Below, piece by piece: positions 27,114 through 36,700 of a stretch of 64,000 nt of DNA (within the stretch, counting starts at the first letter, position 1; every line of letters starts with the position of its first letter). This DNA is from Cinclus cinclus (Eukaryota; Chordata; Aves; Passeriformes; Cinclidae), in NCBI RefSeq assembly GCF_963662255.1, contig NC_085072.1:2236001-2300000 (forward strand), written 5' to 3'. The position numbers and the translations under genes were made by a program. The notes under the pieces are model-generated. The model was not told the origin of the DNA. It saw only the letters and a program-made list of their open reading frames with translations, and ran no database searches.

Positions 27114-30100
27114 CTACAAGGGAAAAAGATGTGTAGTTTATCTTTTAAAGCACAGATTAAAAATAAAATCACTACCAACAGAAAATCAGTAACACGGATG
27201 AGTTTGGCATCTATTAGGAACAAATATAAAATGCTGGACTAAATTAGGTTACAAACATAGTTATAGAAGGGTACACGAAGAGAAAGCAACTCCCTGAAAC
27301 AGCACTTGTGCTTTTAAATCCAGAAAGGGAAACCCTAGCCAGCCAAAGACTCCAACAACCACAAAATACCTATCTCCAGTCTGCAAAGGGCCAGGGAACA
27401 GCTATGTTTAGCTTCAAACGTGGGTGCAGCAGCACAACCATCAACAGATGCAACTTGCACCTGTCTGGAGCACGGAACGGAACGTGGATGTGCAGAGAAG
27501 ACTGCACAGCCAGGCTGCCAAAGGAAGACAAAGCAACAGCAGCAGGTGACATATGGCTGGTGTGAGGCAGCTGCACGAGGAGCAGGAGGACAGGGCAAGG
27601 CAAGGTAAACCATCCTTTAAAGAAAATTAATTGTGGGGTTTTAATTTCAAAGGGAAAACATCATCATATCCACACCTCCCTTTGAAATCATGGTGGAATT
27701 ACAGAATATCCTGAGCTGGAAGGGACCCACAAAAATCATCAAATCTGACTCCTGGCCCTGCACAGGACACCCCAAAATCCATCCCAGACCCTGAAAGTGT
27801 TGTTCTGGAGCTCTGGCAGCCTTGGGGCCATGCCCATGCCCTGGGCAGCCTCCTCTGTGCCCCACCACCCTCTGGGGGAAGAACTTTTATCCAACCTAAA
27901 CCTCCCTGACACAGCCCCAGCCATTCTCTTGGGTCCTGTCACTGTCACAGAGGAAGAGAGCAGCACAAGTCTCTGAACACACACTTGAATAACCAGGATC
28001 AACTCCCACTCAACTGAGAGCAGTCTGCAAGCACTCCCTCCTACCACCATATGCTAAAATATTTACATCTGAAACTAACCCATACAAGGTGGGAAAAACA
28101 CTGTGAAATATTCCAGGCTTGCCAATTTTACTATTTAGTAAATGTTGAGCACCCCAGAGGTCAGGTCCCCACTAGCACAGCAGTTATTCCCTTTCCTGCT
28201 TGCTGGCACTCCTTGCTGAGAGGCAGCACAGAGGTGTTGTCCCATCCCAGGCAGAACTGAAGAAGCCCTGACTGAAGCAGCAACATCTGTTTTCCATTTT
28301 GTCCTTTAATCTAAAAATAAAGATCTCAGACACATGCCAAACCAAATCCCTGAAAACCAAAATAACTACACAGGAATCAAACAAAAAATATAAATAAACC
28401 TGCAGCCCCACAGCAATAAAACCGAATTCCTTTTTAGTTACATCCAGTCCAACATCTCAGCAGGGTCAGCAAATAAGGGAAGTGAATGTTCTCGCCAAAG
28501 CCAACTACACACAGCTCAAAAAAGACTCTCTTGGTGCTGCCCTGAAATGTTAGTTCTTGCTCACAAGCCCCAAAAAATGGGCATTTCCCTGCAGAAGTCA
28601 GTCCTTATCAACATGGAGAGATCCTAGCAAGCTCCACTCCTCCTATCAACCCCAAAATGCAGTGTACTGGGAGGGACACGCCTTGCCAGAGTCTGAAATA
28701 AAAACAACAGAGCCCAGCCCTGGGGACTCGGAATAAATGCCTTTTTCTTGGAGCCTGGCTGAACCTCCGAGATAAGAATGACATTTTTTCAGAGCTGGCT
28801 CAAAGACTCTTCAGTCCAGCAGACCCAAACAGAAAGTTTACAAATAAACAGAAGATATAAACACGCAACTAGGGTCACACTTGTTTAAATATTCCCTACC
28901 CAAGAGCAGTAGCAGCTCTGCTGGTGCTGCTGTTCATAGCAAACATTTTGTACCTTTGAATCCCTAAATAAACCAGGAATTCATGATTCCATTTATCCTG
29001 GAACGATTTCTTAATGAAGGAATTATGGCTTTGGATTTCAAACCTGACTCAACGGTAGTAAGGTCTCAATTTTCATTCTTAGAGGACTCCCAAAATCAGT
29101 TGCCACATGATGGTGAGACACAAATATAGTTCCATCTTCCCTTGAACTCAGAAGAGCTGCACTCAAAGTCAGATGACTCCTGGGTAACACCAACTTTCTT
29201 TCAACAGCTTTCTTTTACAAATCCCAGGCTCCACAGGATTTTGGTTTTATTGCTGAAGTGCAGGCAAGAAATGAGGCTGACAACACCAGTGGCACCCTGT
29301 TGAAAAGTCTCCCTGACAAAACTTCATTTTCACTGACAAGGAAACAGTTATCACAATTCCTACACAAACTGGTTTGCAGAGATGTTTTGAACACTGAATT
29401 AAACAGACAATGTATTCTCAAAGCAGACAGACTTTGTGTTCTGTTGCAGGCTCAGATGAAGGAATGAGCAGCTGCAGTCACCAGGACTTGTCAATTCTCA
29501 TGTACCATTACATCATAATAAAACATCTTGCAAGAAGAAAATTAAAATTCCAGGTATTTTCCATTAAAACAGCATCAATTTCAGCCTCAGCTCCTGCTTG
29601 CCTGATACCACTAAGGCTGGATTTTATTGATACATCACCATGCAAACTGGGCATGCTATAAATCCTTAATCTTGCCCTAAGAAGTTAACAGGGAAAAAAA
29701 CAGATGAAGACAAGTCAAATAAAATATTCACGGGTTTGTATTTGTATTTCACTGGATGGTTCCACTCTACTGACTCGTATTCAGTTATGAACAAATGAAG
29801 TCACACTACAGCTTAAAACACTGCAGCTGAAATGTTTCCATACCCCTGCAAACGAAAAACCCCAACCCACTACTCTTCAAACCCTACTGCTCAACAAAAC
29901 ACCAAATGCCTTCTGTTCCACCTCAACATTTGCAAAAAGGGGAAAAAAACCCACACTCATGCCCTTGATTTTGCACAGACTGAATTTGTTACAACAAAAT
30001 CGCACAAGGTGATGATTTTCAAATGCATCTTGCTCAGGGCAATGTCTATTTTCACTTTTCAGAGAGTGAGAGGGTTTTTTTAAGCTTAAGCTGCCTCCCT

Positions 30101-31579
30101 TCTGCCAGAACTCAACAAGAGCCAGAACACATTTAAAACCCATCCAAAGGATAGATCGGTGTACAAAAGTACAGATGAACATGAGCACTACTGAACCAAT
30201 TAAAGGGGGAAGAAAATGTCCCAACTCCACATCAGCTGAGGGAACAGTGCTCTGATGAAAAAAACCTGGCAACACCTTGAGTTCATAACAAGTATTTCAA
30301 TAGCAAAAGAAGTGCCAGACAATGCCCAAGTTTTCAGAGCAGAAAGATACTTTTGTGAGATGTTTGGCAGCCACACGGGCTCACACTGCTCCTTCTGCTG
30401 CTCCTACATACTTACCCGTTGGAATTTTCATGAGGGAAACTAAAATGGAAACGTGCAGGAGGAGGCAGAGCAAAGCGTGCGTGGATTTACTTATCAGAGT
30501 ACAAGGTGACAGGGCAGAACGCTTCAACCCTTTGGAAAGTAACTTTTTTTTTTAAATTAAAACATGATCTGAGGGTAGTAAAATGGGATTCCTGAGGCTG
30601 CCAGCAAGATCTGCAGTGAACACAGCACATCATTTTTATGCTCAGGAAAAACAATAATGTTAAGAAGGCACTACAAAGCTGCAAAATCCCACTTTTAGAG
30701 TTCATTCTCTGTAGGGAGGTATCAGATCCCCGGGTAGTTCTCACTCCCACACAGCATAATGTGAAGACACAGATGATTTTAAAAATACTCACATGAGGTC
30801 TTGAAAGGGAAGGAAGTCCTGAAGGGCTCCGTTCTTCATTTGTAGGCTCTGGGTATCTACACTCATCTATCCTCATATAGGAGTCGTATAATCCATCTCC
30901 AATCCTGGCTGGAAATGTCCCACACACAAACCAGTTATTGACAACAACTCACACTGATGGAGACAGAGCCAAATGTGGCTCCGTTTTGCACATTTTACTC
31001 TGTAAAATCATTGACTCTCCTTCATTCATTACATGATCTTTGGAATTTAACTACATTTTCATACCACAAGAGTGCGATGCTTGTGGAGAATCTTAATTCG
31101 AGATACTTTTAATTCAGAGGTTCTCTTTTGTTAATCAACTTCTGCACTGCAAAAAAATACATCCCTAAGAAACATTAACCATTCTCCCCGCTTCCTCTTA
31201 ATCAGGATAATCCCAAACGAGCATAAAACGAGCAAACACTTAAACACTTGATAGCACTTTATATCCTTTAAAACAGGTTACCCCTTAAACATGAGATGTG
31301 GCAATTACAGCTGCAAAAACGTGGGGAAGAAAAAAAATCAAAACAAAAAAACACACAATTAAAAAAAAAAAAAGGCGGCGTCTCTCGCTGTCGGCTGCTA
31401 TAGAACTTAAAATCGCGACGCCTATCACGACAGACCCGACGGACGGCTGGGACCACGCGGGGGTCTCCGACCCAAACCGCATTCCCCCCCCCCCCCCTTT
31501 TTCCTCTCAGCCCCGCGGGACCTCCGTCCTCCTCCTCACCCGCTGCGAGGGGCCCGTCCGGCTTCCTGCCGAGCAGCAT
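25548..31579 (-). CDS. DYRK3: DYRK3 dual-specificity kinase, complete coding region
   Basis: Coding exons: 31579-31540, 30908-30793 and 27113-25548 (1722 nt, 573 residues; human 588). DYRK3 autophosphorylates on a loop tyrosine during folding and then acts as a Ser/Thr kinase. Known roles include dissolving stress granules and mitotic condensates and acting on mTORC1 through PRAS40. Visible features: the class II N-terminal motif [13 protein letters not shown] (residues 17-29), [12 protein letters not shown] before the kinase, kinase domain about 195-508, glycine loop GKGSFG 202-207, ATP lysine K224, HCDLKPEN 319-326, DFG 341-343, and the activation-loop YTY at 353-355 followed by [10 protein letters not shown]. 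The protein ends [11 protein letters not shown], like human PLCSVLPKLIS, which separates it from DYRK2 and DYRK4. Both junctions keep frame. It is divergently oriented to EIF2D. Confidence 0.95.
27114..30792 (-). other. DYRK3: DYRK3 intron 2
   Basis: The intron runs from donor CAT|GTGAGT (30792) to acceptor TTGTAG (27114). It contains one antisense CR1 fragment (27693-27950). No other feature is seen. Confidence 0.9.
27693..27950 (-). mobile_element. CR1 LINE 3'-end fragment in DYRK3 intron 2
   Basis: It starts GTGGAATTACAGAATATCCT and GAGCTGGAAGGGACCCACAA and ends in the GGGGAAGAACTTTTATCCAA block, in antisense CR1 order relative to the plus strand. It is therefore sense with respect to DYRK3 transcription. 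Confidence 0.8.
30793..30908 (-). CDS. DYRK3: DYRK3 coding exon 2
   Basis: A 116-nt exon between acceptor TTTCCAG|CCAGG and donor CAT|GTGAGT. It takes one G from exon 1 to form Ala, then encodes [19 protein letters not shown] and a Ser/Pro-rich stretch ending SRPH. GDG-YD---MIDE is the signature of class II DYRKs near the N-terminus. It enters in phase 1 and leaves in phase 0. Confidence 0.92.
31540..31579 (-). CDS. DYRK3: DYRK3 coding exon 1
   Basis: The ATG at 31579 has A at -3. It encodes [13 protein letters not shown] plus one G, then donor G|GTGAGG at 31540/31539. It was chosen because the donor phase fits exon 2 exactly and because a short, poorly conserved first exon before the GDG motif is the human arrangement. 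The amino acids themselves are not conserved enough to prove the start. Confidence 0.8.
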
Positions 31580-31743
31580 CGTGTCGGGGGGGCCCCGGCG
31601 CGGGCCCCATGCCCGGCGGGTGCCGCTGCCCAGCGCGGCCGCTCGGCCCCGGCCCGGCCCGGCCCGGCCGTTGCCCCGGGAACGGCCCCCGCCCGCCGCC
31701 CGCCCGCGCCTGCGCAGCGCTGCCGGGGCGGGCTCGGCCCCGC

Positions 31744-32311
31744 GGCTGCGGAGCTGCAGCGCTCGGTTCGCTGCTCCCCTCAGCCAAACCCGCCCTGTGG
31801 GACAGAATCACACCCGGGGCTGCGGAGCTCCAGCGCTCGGTTCGGTGTTTCCTTCAGCCAAACCCGCCCTGTGGGACAGAATCACACCCGGGGCTGCGGA
31901 GCTCCAGCGCTCGGTTCGGTGTTTCCTTCAGCCAAACCCGCCCTGTGGGACAGAATCGCACCCGGGGCTGCGGAGCTCCAGCGCTCGGTTCGCTGCTCCC
32001 CTCAGCCAAACCCGCCCTGTGGGACAGAATCGCACCCGGGGCTGCGGAGCTCCAGCGCTCGGTTCGGTGTTTCCTTCAGCCAAACCCGCCCTGTGGGACA
32101 GAATCACACCCGGGGCTGCGGAGCTCCAGCGCTCGGTTCGCTGCTCCCCTCAGCCAAACCCGCCCTGTGGGACAGAATCACACCCGGGGCTGCGGAGCTC
32201 CAGCGCTCGGTTCGCTGCTCCCCTCAGCCAAACCCGCCCTGTGGGACAGAATCACACCCGCGGCTGCGGAGTTCCAGGGCTCGGTTCGCTGCTCCCCTCA
32301 GCCAAACCCGC
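31744..32311. repeat. 74-bp minisatellite, eight copies, DYRK3/EIF2D promoter interval
   Basis: Units starting GGCTGCGGAGCT begin at 31744, 31818, 31892, 31966, 32040, 32114, 32188 and 32262, an exact 74-bp period; the eighth is cut after about 50 bp. Two unit types differ in one ten-base block: CTGCTCCCCT (copies 1, 4, 6, 7, 8) or GTGTTTCCTT (copies 2, 3, 5). Because 74 is not a multiple of three, every frame is open and gives long repetitive frames with no coding meaning. The array starts 165 bp upstream of the DYRK3 ATG. Confidence 0.96.
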
Positions 32312-32425
32312 ACCCCGCGGAGCGCTCGGCCTGGAGCAGAGGCGGCTCCTCACAGCGAGGTGTGGAAGGAACGCTCTGTATAACGCGGTTGCGGACAGCA
32401 GAACGCGGTTTGTGAAGGCAAAAAG

Positions 32426-32968
32426 CTGAGTGCTGCATGTGGGGGGCTCTGGGACAGCACAGGCTGCCCGACCCTGGCAGCCCCTCTGCATGAATTGATT
32501 TGGAGTAAAAAGTCCAAGGCAACGTTCAGCTCTCCACGGATTTCACCTGGCTCTCGGGGAGTTACAGAGCTGGAGGCATGAGATCATCAGGGCGATCTAT
32601 TGGGATGTAGGGAGTGTATTTATTCCCATCATGAAATTAATAAGAAAGTAAAAATCGAGTGGTGTTTGTGACTTTCTGGCTCTGCACAACTCCCTGACAG
32701 GAGGGGGCAGCTGGGATCTCATCCCAGGAGAGGGAACGACCTCAGGCTGTGCCAGGGGAGGCTCAGGTTGGACACCAGCAGGAATTTCCTAATGGAAAAA
32801 AGAGTGGTCAGGCCTTGGAAGTGCCCAGGGAGGTTTGGAGTGCCCATCCTTGGAGGTGTCCAAGGAAGGATGGATGTGGCACTCAGTGCTCTGGGCTGGG
32901 GACAAGGTGGCACAGATTGGAGTGGATGATCCTGGAGGGATTTTCCAATCTCAGTAACTGATCCTGGG
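32426..32968 (+). repeat. CR1-tailed dispersed repeat, copy B (DYRK3 5' side)
   Basis: Second copy of the element at 21103-21634, same orientation, about 543 bp. The CR1-like part starts near 32730 (GGGAACGACCTCAGGCTGTG) and ends at GGATGATCCTGGAGGGATTT. The upstream 300 bp are shared with copy A but not recognised as CR1. It lies between the DYRK3 and EIF2D promoters. Confidence 0.8.
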
Positions 32969-33164
32969 AAGGCAGCAATTACTACGATACTGCTGTAGTG
33001 CTCCTACCCATTCCACACTCCTTAACCTCCAGCTAGAAATCGATCAGGAACACTCAAATGTATAAATCACAGCAGGAATGCCCAGCTGCCAGGGCACGTT
33101 AACCAGAAAACCACCCAGAAGTTTTAAGCACAAAATAAACCCCACATTTCTGAGAACCCCTCGT

Positions 33165-33740
33165 GTGGAGAAGCCCGAGGAGTGCCGTGGGGGGCGACCC
33201 CAGACCCGGGTACGGAGACCGGGACCCCCTCAAGGAATCGGGGCAGGGGGATCGAGACCCCCTTAAGGAGCTGGGGCGGGGGGACCGTGGCTCCTCGGAG
33301 AGCTGGGCCGGGGGTCGCGGGGGCTCGGCACGGGGAACCGGGAGCCCCGAGGGCGGCGGGCCGGGGGTCGCGGGGGCTCGGCACGGGGAACCGGGAGCCC
33401 CGAGGGCGGCGGGCCGGGGGTCGCGGGGGCTCGGCACGGGGAACCGGGAGCCCCGAGGGCGGCGGGCCGGGGGTCGCGGGGGCTCGGCACGGCCGGGCGC
33501 CGTTTCCAGCCGGACGATTTATGGGCGCGGACAGCGCCATGGCGGCCGCCGCGGGCTGAGGCGACAGCGCGGGCCCGCCATGTTCGCCAAGGCGTTCCGC
33601 GTGAGGGCCAACACCAACATCAAGGGCTCGGACCGGTGAGTGCAGCGCCGGGACCGCCGGGGGGCCGGGGGGACGCGCGGGGCTCGGTCCCGGGGTCGCG
33701 GTCGCGGTCGGGGGCGGCGATGCCCCCGCGAGCGGCTGCT
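33165..33740 (+). promoter_or_regulatory. EIF2D: EIF2D CpG-island promoter
   Basis: A CpG-dense interval around exon 1. The sequence GACAGCGCCATGGCGGCCGCC just before the start resembles a YY1-type element (GCCATGGCGGC at about 33536-33546) of the kind placed near the start site of TATA-less housekeeping genes. That ATG (33539) is upstream and opens only a short frame that stops at TGA (33557-33559), before the EIF2D start, so it is a possible minimal upstream ORF if transcription begins 5' of it. Confidence 0.65.
33305..33492. repeat. EIF2D: 53-bp G+C-rich minisatellite, about 3.5 copies, EIF2D promoter
   Basis: The word TCGCGGGGGCTCGGCACGG recurs at 33315, 33368, 33421 and 33474, an exact 53-bp period. 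The units are nearly identical. The array ends 88 bp before the EIF2D start codon, so it lies in the core promoter or 5' leader. Each full unit carries GAACCGGGAG. Confidence 0.95.
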
Positions 33741-36700
33741 TTCTCCCCCTGCCTGTGATGCACTCCAGGCCGGAGAACGGAGTGTGCGTTTAGCTGGAAG
33801 GTACTGCCGTAATTAAGCCAGGATTAATTGAAATGTTACGCCGAGGCCTGGATGAGCATTCTGTGCTTATTTTTAGCAGCGTTCGATGCCTAAGGGGGCC
33901 GTAAGTGAGCTGAAGAGGGGTTTTGGATAAGCACATGGAGTGACAGGACTAGGGGGAATGGCTTTAAACTGGAAGAGGGTAGGTTTATATTGGATATTAG
34001 GAAGAAATTGTTCCCCGTGCGGGTGGGCACAGAGTTCACAGAGCAGTTGTGGCTGCTCCATCCCTGGCAGTGCCCAAGGCCAGGCTGGACAGGGCTTGGA
34101 GCAGCCTGGGACAGTGGAAGGTATCCCTGCCCATGGCAGGGGTGGCACTGGATTGGATTTAAAGTCCCTTTTAAACTCGAACCGTATGTAATTCTCTAAT
34201 TCTTTATGTTCCTGAGCAGCAATGCTGGGCTGACCTCCTGATTGTTCAGGCTCACTGGACACTGCTGTGAATGACCACAACCCCCCCGTGCTGGTCAGTG
34301 GGGCTTCAACTTCAGTTACAACTGGGGGACAGGGAAATCTGGCTGTCCCCTGCTCCCGCTCCAGCTGTGGGTGACAGGCTGGGCAGAGCCAGTGTGGCAC
34401 TCCCAGGTTGAAATCACAGCACAAAACAGAGGCATTGGCAGCAAACAAGCTGAAAGCAGATGTTTACCGAAGATAGGAGCAGGACAAGTATATTTGGCCT
34501 TTTCCTGATATTCTTACATCATTTGTAAACCCGGGCAGAGATGCCTCAAATTACCTCTTGTGAAAAGGTGAGAATTTCAGGAATAGCCAACAAAACAGTA
34601 ACAGCAGATGTAGGAATTAGTTTGAGGGAAGGCCCAGACAGCTTTTTAACACATTTGGGGTTTTATCATTGCAGAAGGAAGCTACGAAGTGAGGTGGCAG
34701 CAGCTTTTCCCACCCTGAGCACTGAACAACTGGCTGAGTTGGTTCCAAACAAGGAGGAGCTCAATGTCATCAAAATATACTCTCACAAAGGGGAGGCCAT
34801 CACTGTTTACATGAACCACAGGAACCCAATACTGTTTGAAGTTGAGAAGGTTCTGTATCCAACAGGTAGGGGGAAGGGACTGGAGTAATCCTCCCTCCTT
34901 ACTTACCTTCCCAATTAATTATTGTGGTACTATTTTGATTCCACATTTCTTTATTATCCAGTTAAGTGTTTTATTATAAATTAAGTTTAATCTCCATGAT
35001 TATCCAAGGAAAGTTTAATCTTATAGATGAAAAGAAACAAGAGCTAGAAATGTTCTTAATGATGCATCTTAAAATTTACTTCTGTTTTGGGACAGTGTAC
35101 ACTCTGTGGGTCTACCCAGACCTTCTCCCTGCCTTTGCAACATGGCCCCCAGTGCTACAGAAGCTTGCAGGAGGAGCAGGTAAGAGAACTTTGTCCCTTT
35201 GCACTGCAAAAAGGAATTGCCTTCAGGGCTTTTTAAGTGTTTTCCTTCACAGTGACAAAAATGTGCCTGAAACAAGTAGAAGGAATGAGTACTCAAAAGT
35301 AATTAATGGTAGTGTCCTAAGAAGGAAATAAGTCAGCTGTAAAAAGAGTTTGTGAATGAAAGAAAGTTGGTGAAGCTGTTTAAATGCAGTAACTGCTCCA
35401 TGTGGGAGGCTCAGATTTGGAAATCCTTTCTCAGGGTGATGAGCAGCCCTGAAGTGGGACAAAGAATTACCCATTCCATTACTCTGTCCCTTTTGAAAGT
35501 TCCTTTGCTGTCACCCTGTTTCCTGTCAGTGCCCAGGTGAGCAAGCTCATCCTGTGGATAAAAAGGGAATTTATTTTGAAAGCTACAGTGTAATCACTGT
35601 CTGCCAAACTTGTGGATTGCGCAGCTGAGGTTGGAGCTGAATTCCTGGGTTACTGGCTCTACCACCTCATTATGGATCAAGACTAACAGGAAAGGAGTCT
35701 TGTTTTCTGGAGCCTGCTTGGGATGCAGCTCAGACTCAGGAGAATCAGCTCATTATAAACTTTAAATTGCCGAACTGCTCAAGCAGAAAAAGATAAAATT
35801 GCAGCTGCTGCAGCCTTGGTCTCTACCTGGAAGTGTTCACAAAGGAAGGGATGTCTTTTTCAGGTGTAAAGTGGAACTTGGGTCTCCCTGCTTTGCTTTT
35901 GGGGAAAATAAAGTGCTGAGTGTGTAGCTGTGATAGACATCAGAGCTAGCCTTGCTGACTGGAAATGACCCAGTTTCTGGGGAAAAAGACTTGCTAATGG
36001 AGAAGGACATTGATGAAAGAGGCCTGCGGGTTATTCATCGCCCTTGGCAACCAGGCTACCTCTGTGCAGGATCCAAAGATAAGGAGATGGCCCGGAGACA
36101 ATGGCTACAAAGGCAGGGGGAGAGGTAGAGCCACTTCTCAGAAGGGAAGGGCACGAGGCTCTCCAGTGCTGCAGACTGGACCGCTGGAGGAGATCCAGTT
36201 CCTAAAAAGCAGCATGTTTTGGGGTATCTCTTCCATGATTCAAATACCTGCTGTCTGCCCTGGTAATTGACATAATTAATGCTCATATTAAGGCCTTGAT
36301 GGGATTTTTGTCCCCAGCCATGTGGAGCTCTGGTGGCAGTTGCAGAATTCATTCTAAACTTGATAAAAATAGTCGTGACGATGAATAGGAGGAAGAATCT
36401 TGGCTTGTTCAACCTCCACATTAAATCAGGGATGCTGAGAAGAGTGTGAGTGAGATGCCTGCACAAGCAAGGCATGGAACAGCTCAGTTCAGGAGACTGC
36501 ACAGAGCTGTGAGGGAAGGCAGCTGCAGTTCCCAGCATTTGGGGATGACATCGTGCCACACCTGCAGCATGGAAAACTCTGCTTTGCTCACATCCCAGGC
36601 TGGTCATCCCAGGTGTGGGAAGCAAAAGGAAGCAGGGGCGTCGTTTCTGTCCCAAATAGCAAGGAGGCAGCTCCCTGAGCATTCCCAGCTGGCTGTAGCT

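Larger units (their letters stand above)
31375..32400. promoter_or_regulatory. DYRK3: CpG island at DYRK3 5' end
   Basis: CpG density rises sharply from about 31375 and covers exon 1, the presumed 5' leader and the 74-bp minisatellite. GGCCCGGCCCGG-type words near 31640-31670 are potential SP1/KLF-type sites. There is no TATA box. The island belongs to a 2-kb head-to-head interval shared with EIF2D. Confidence 0.7.

Noticed and set aside
31298..32429. Long plus-strand open frames (up to 361 codons) with repeated Pro/Cys/Gly-rich peptides
   Set aside because: They are translations of the 74-bp minisatellite. The period is not a multiple of three, so all three frames repeat the same peptides; there is no homology and no codon-use signal.
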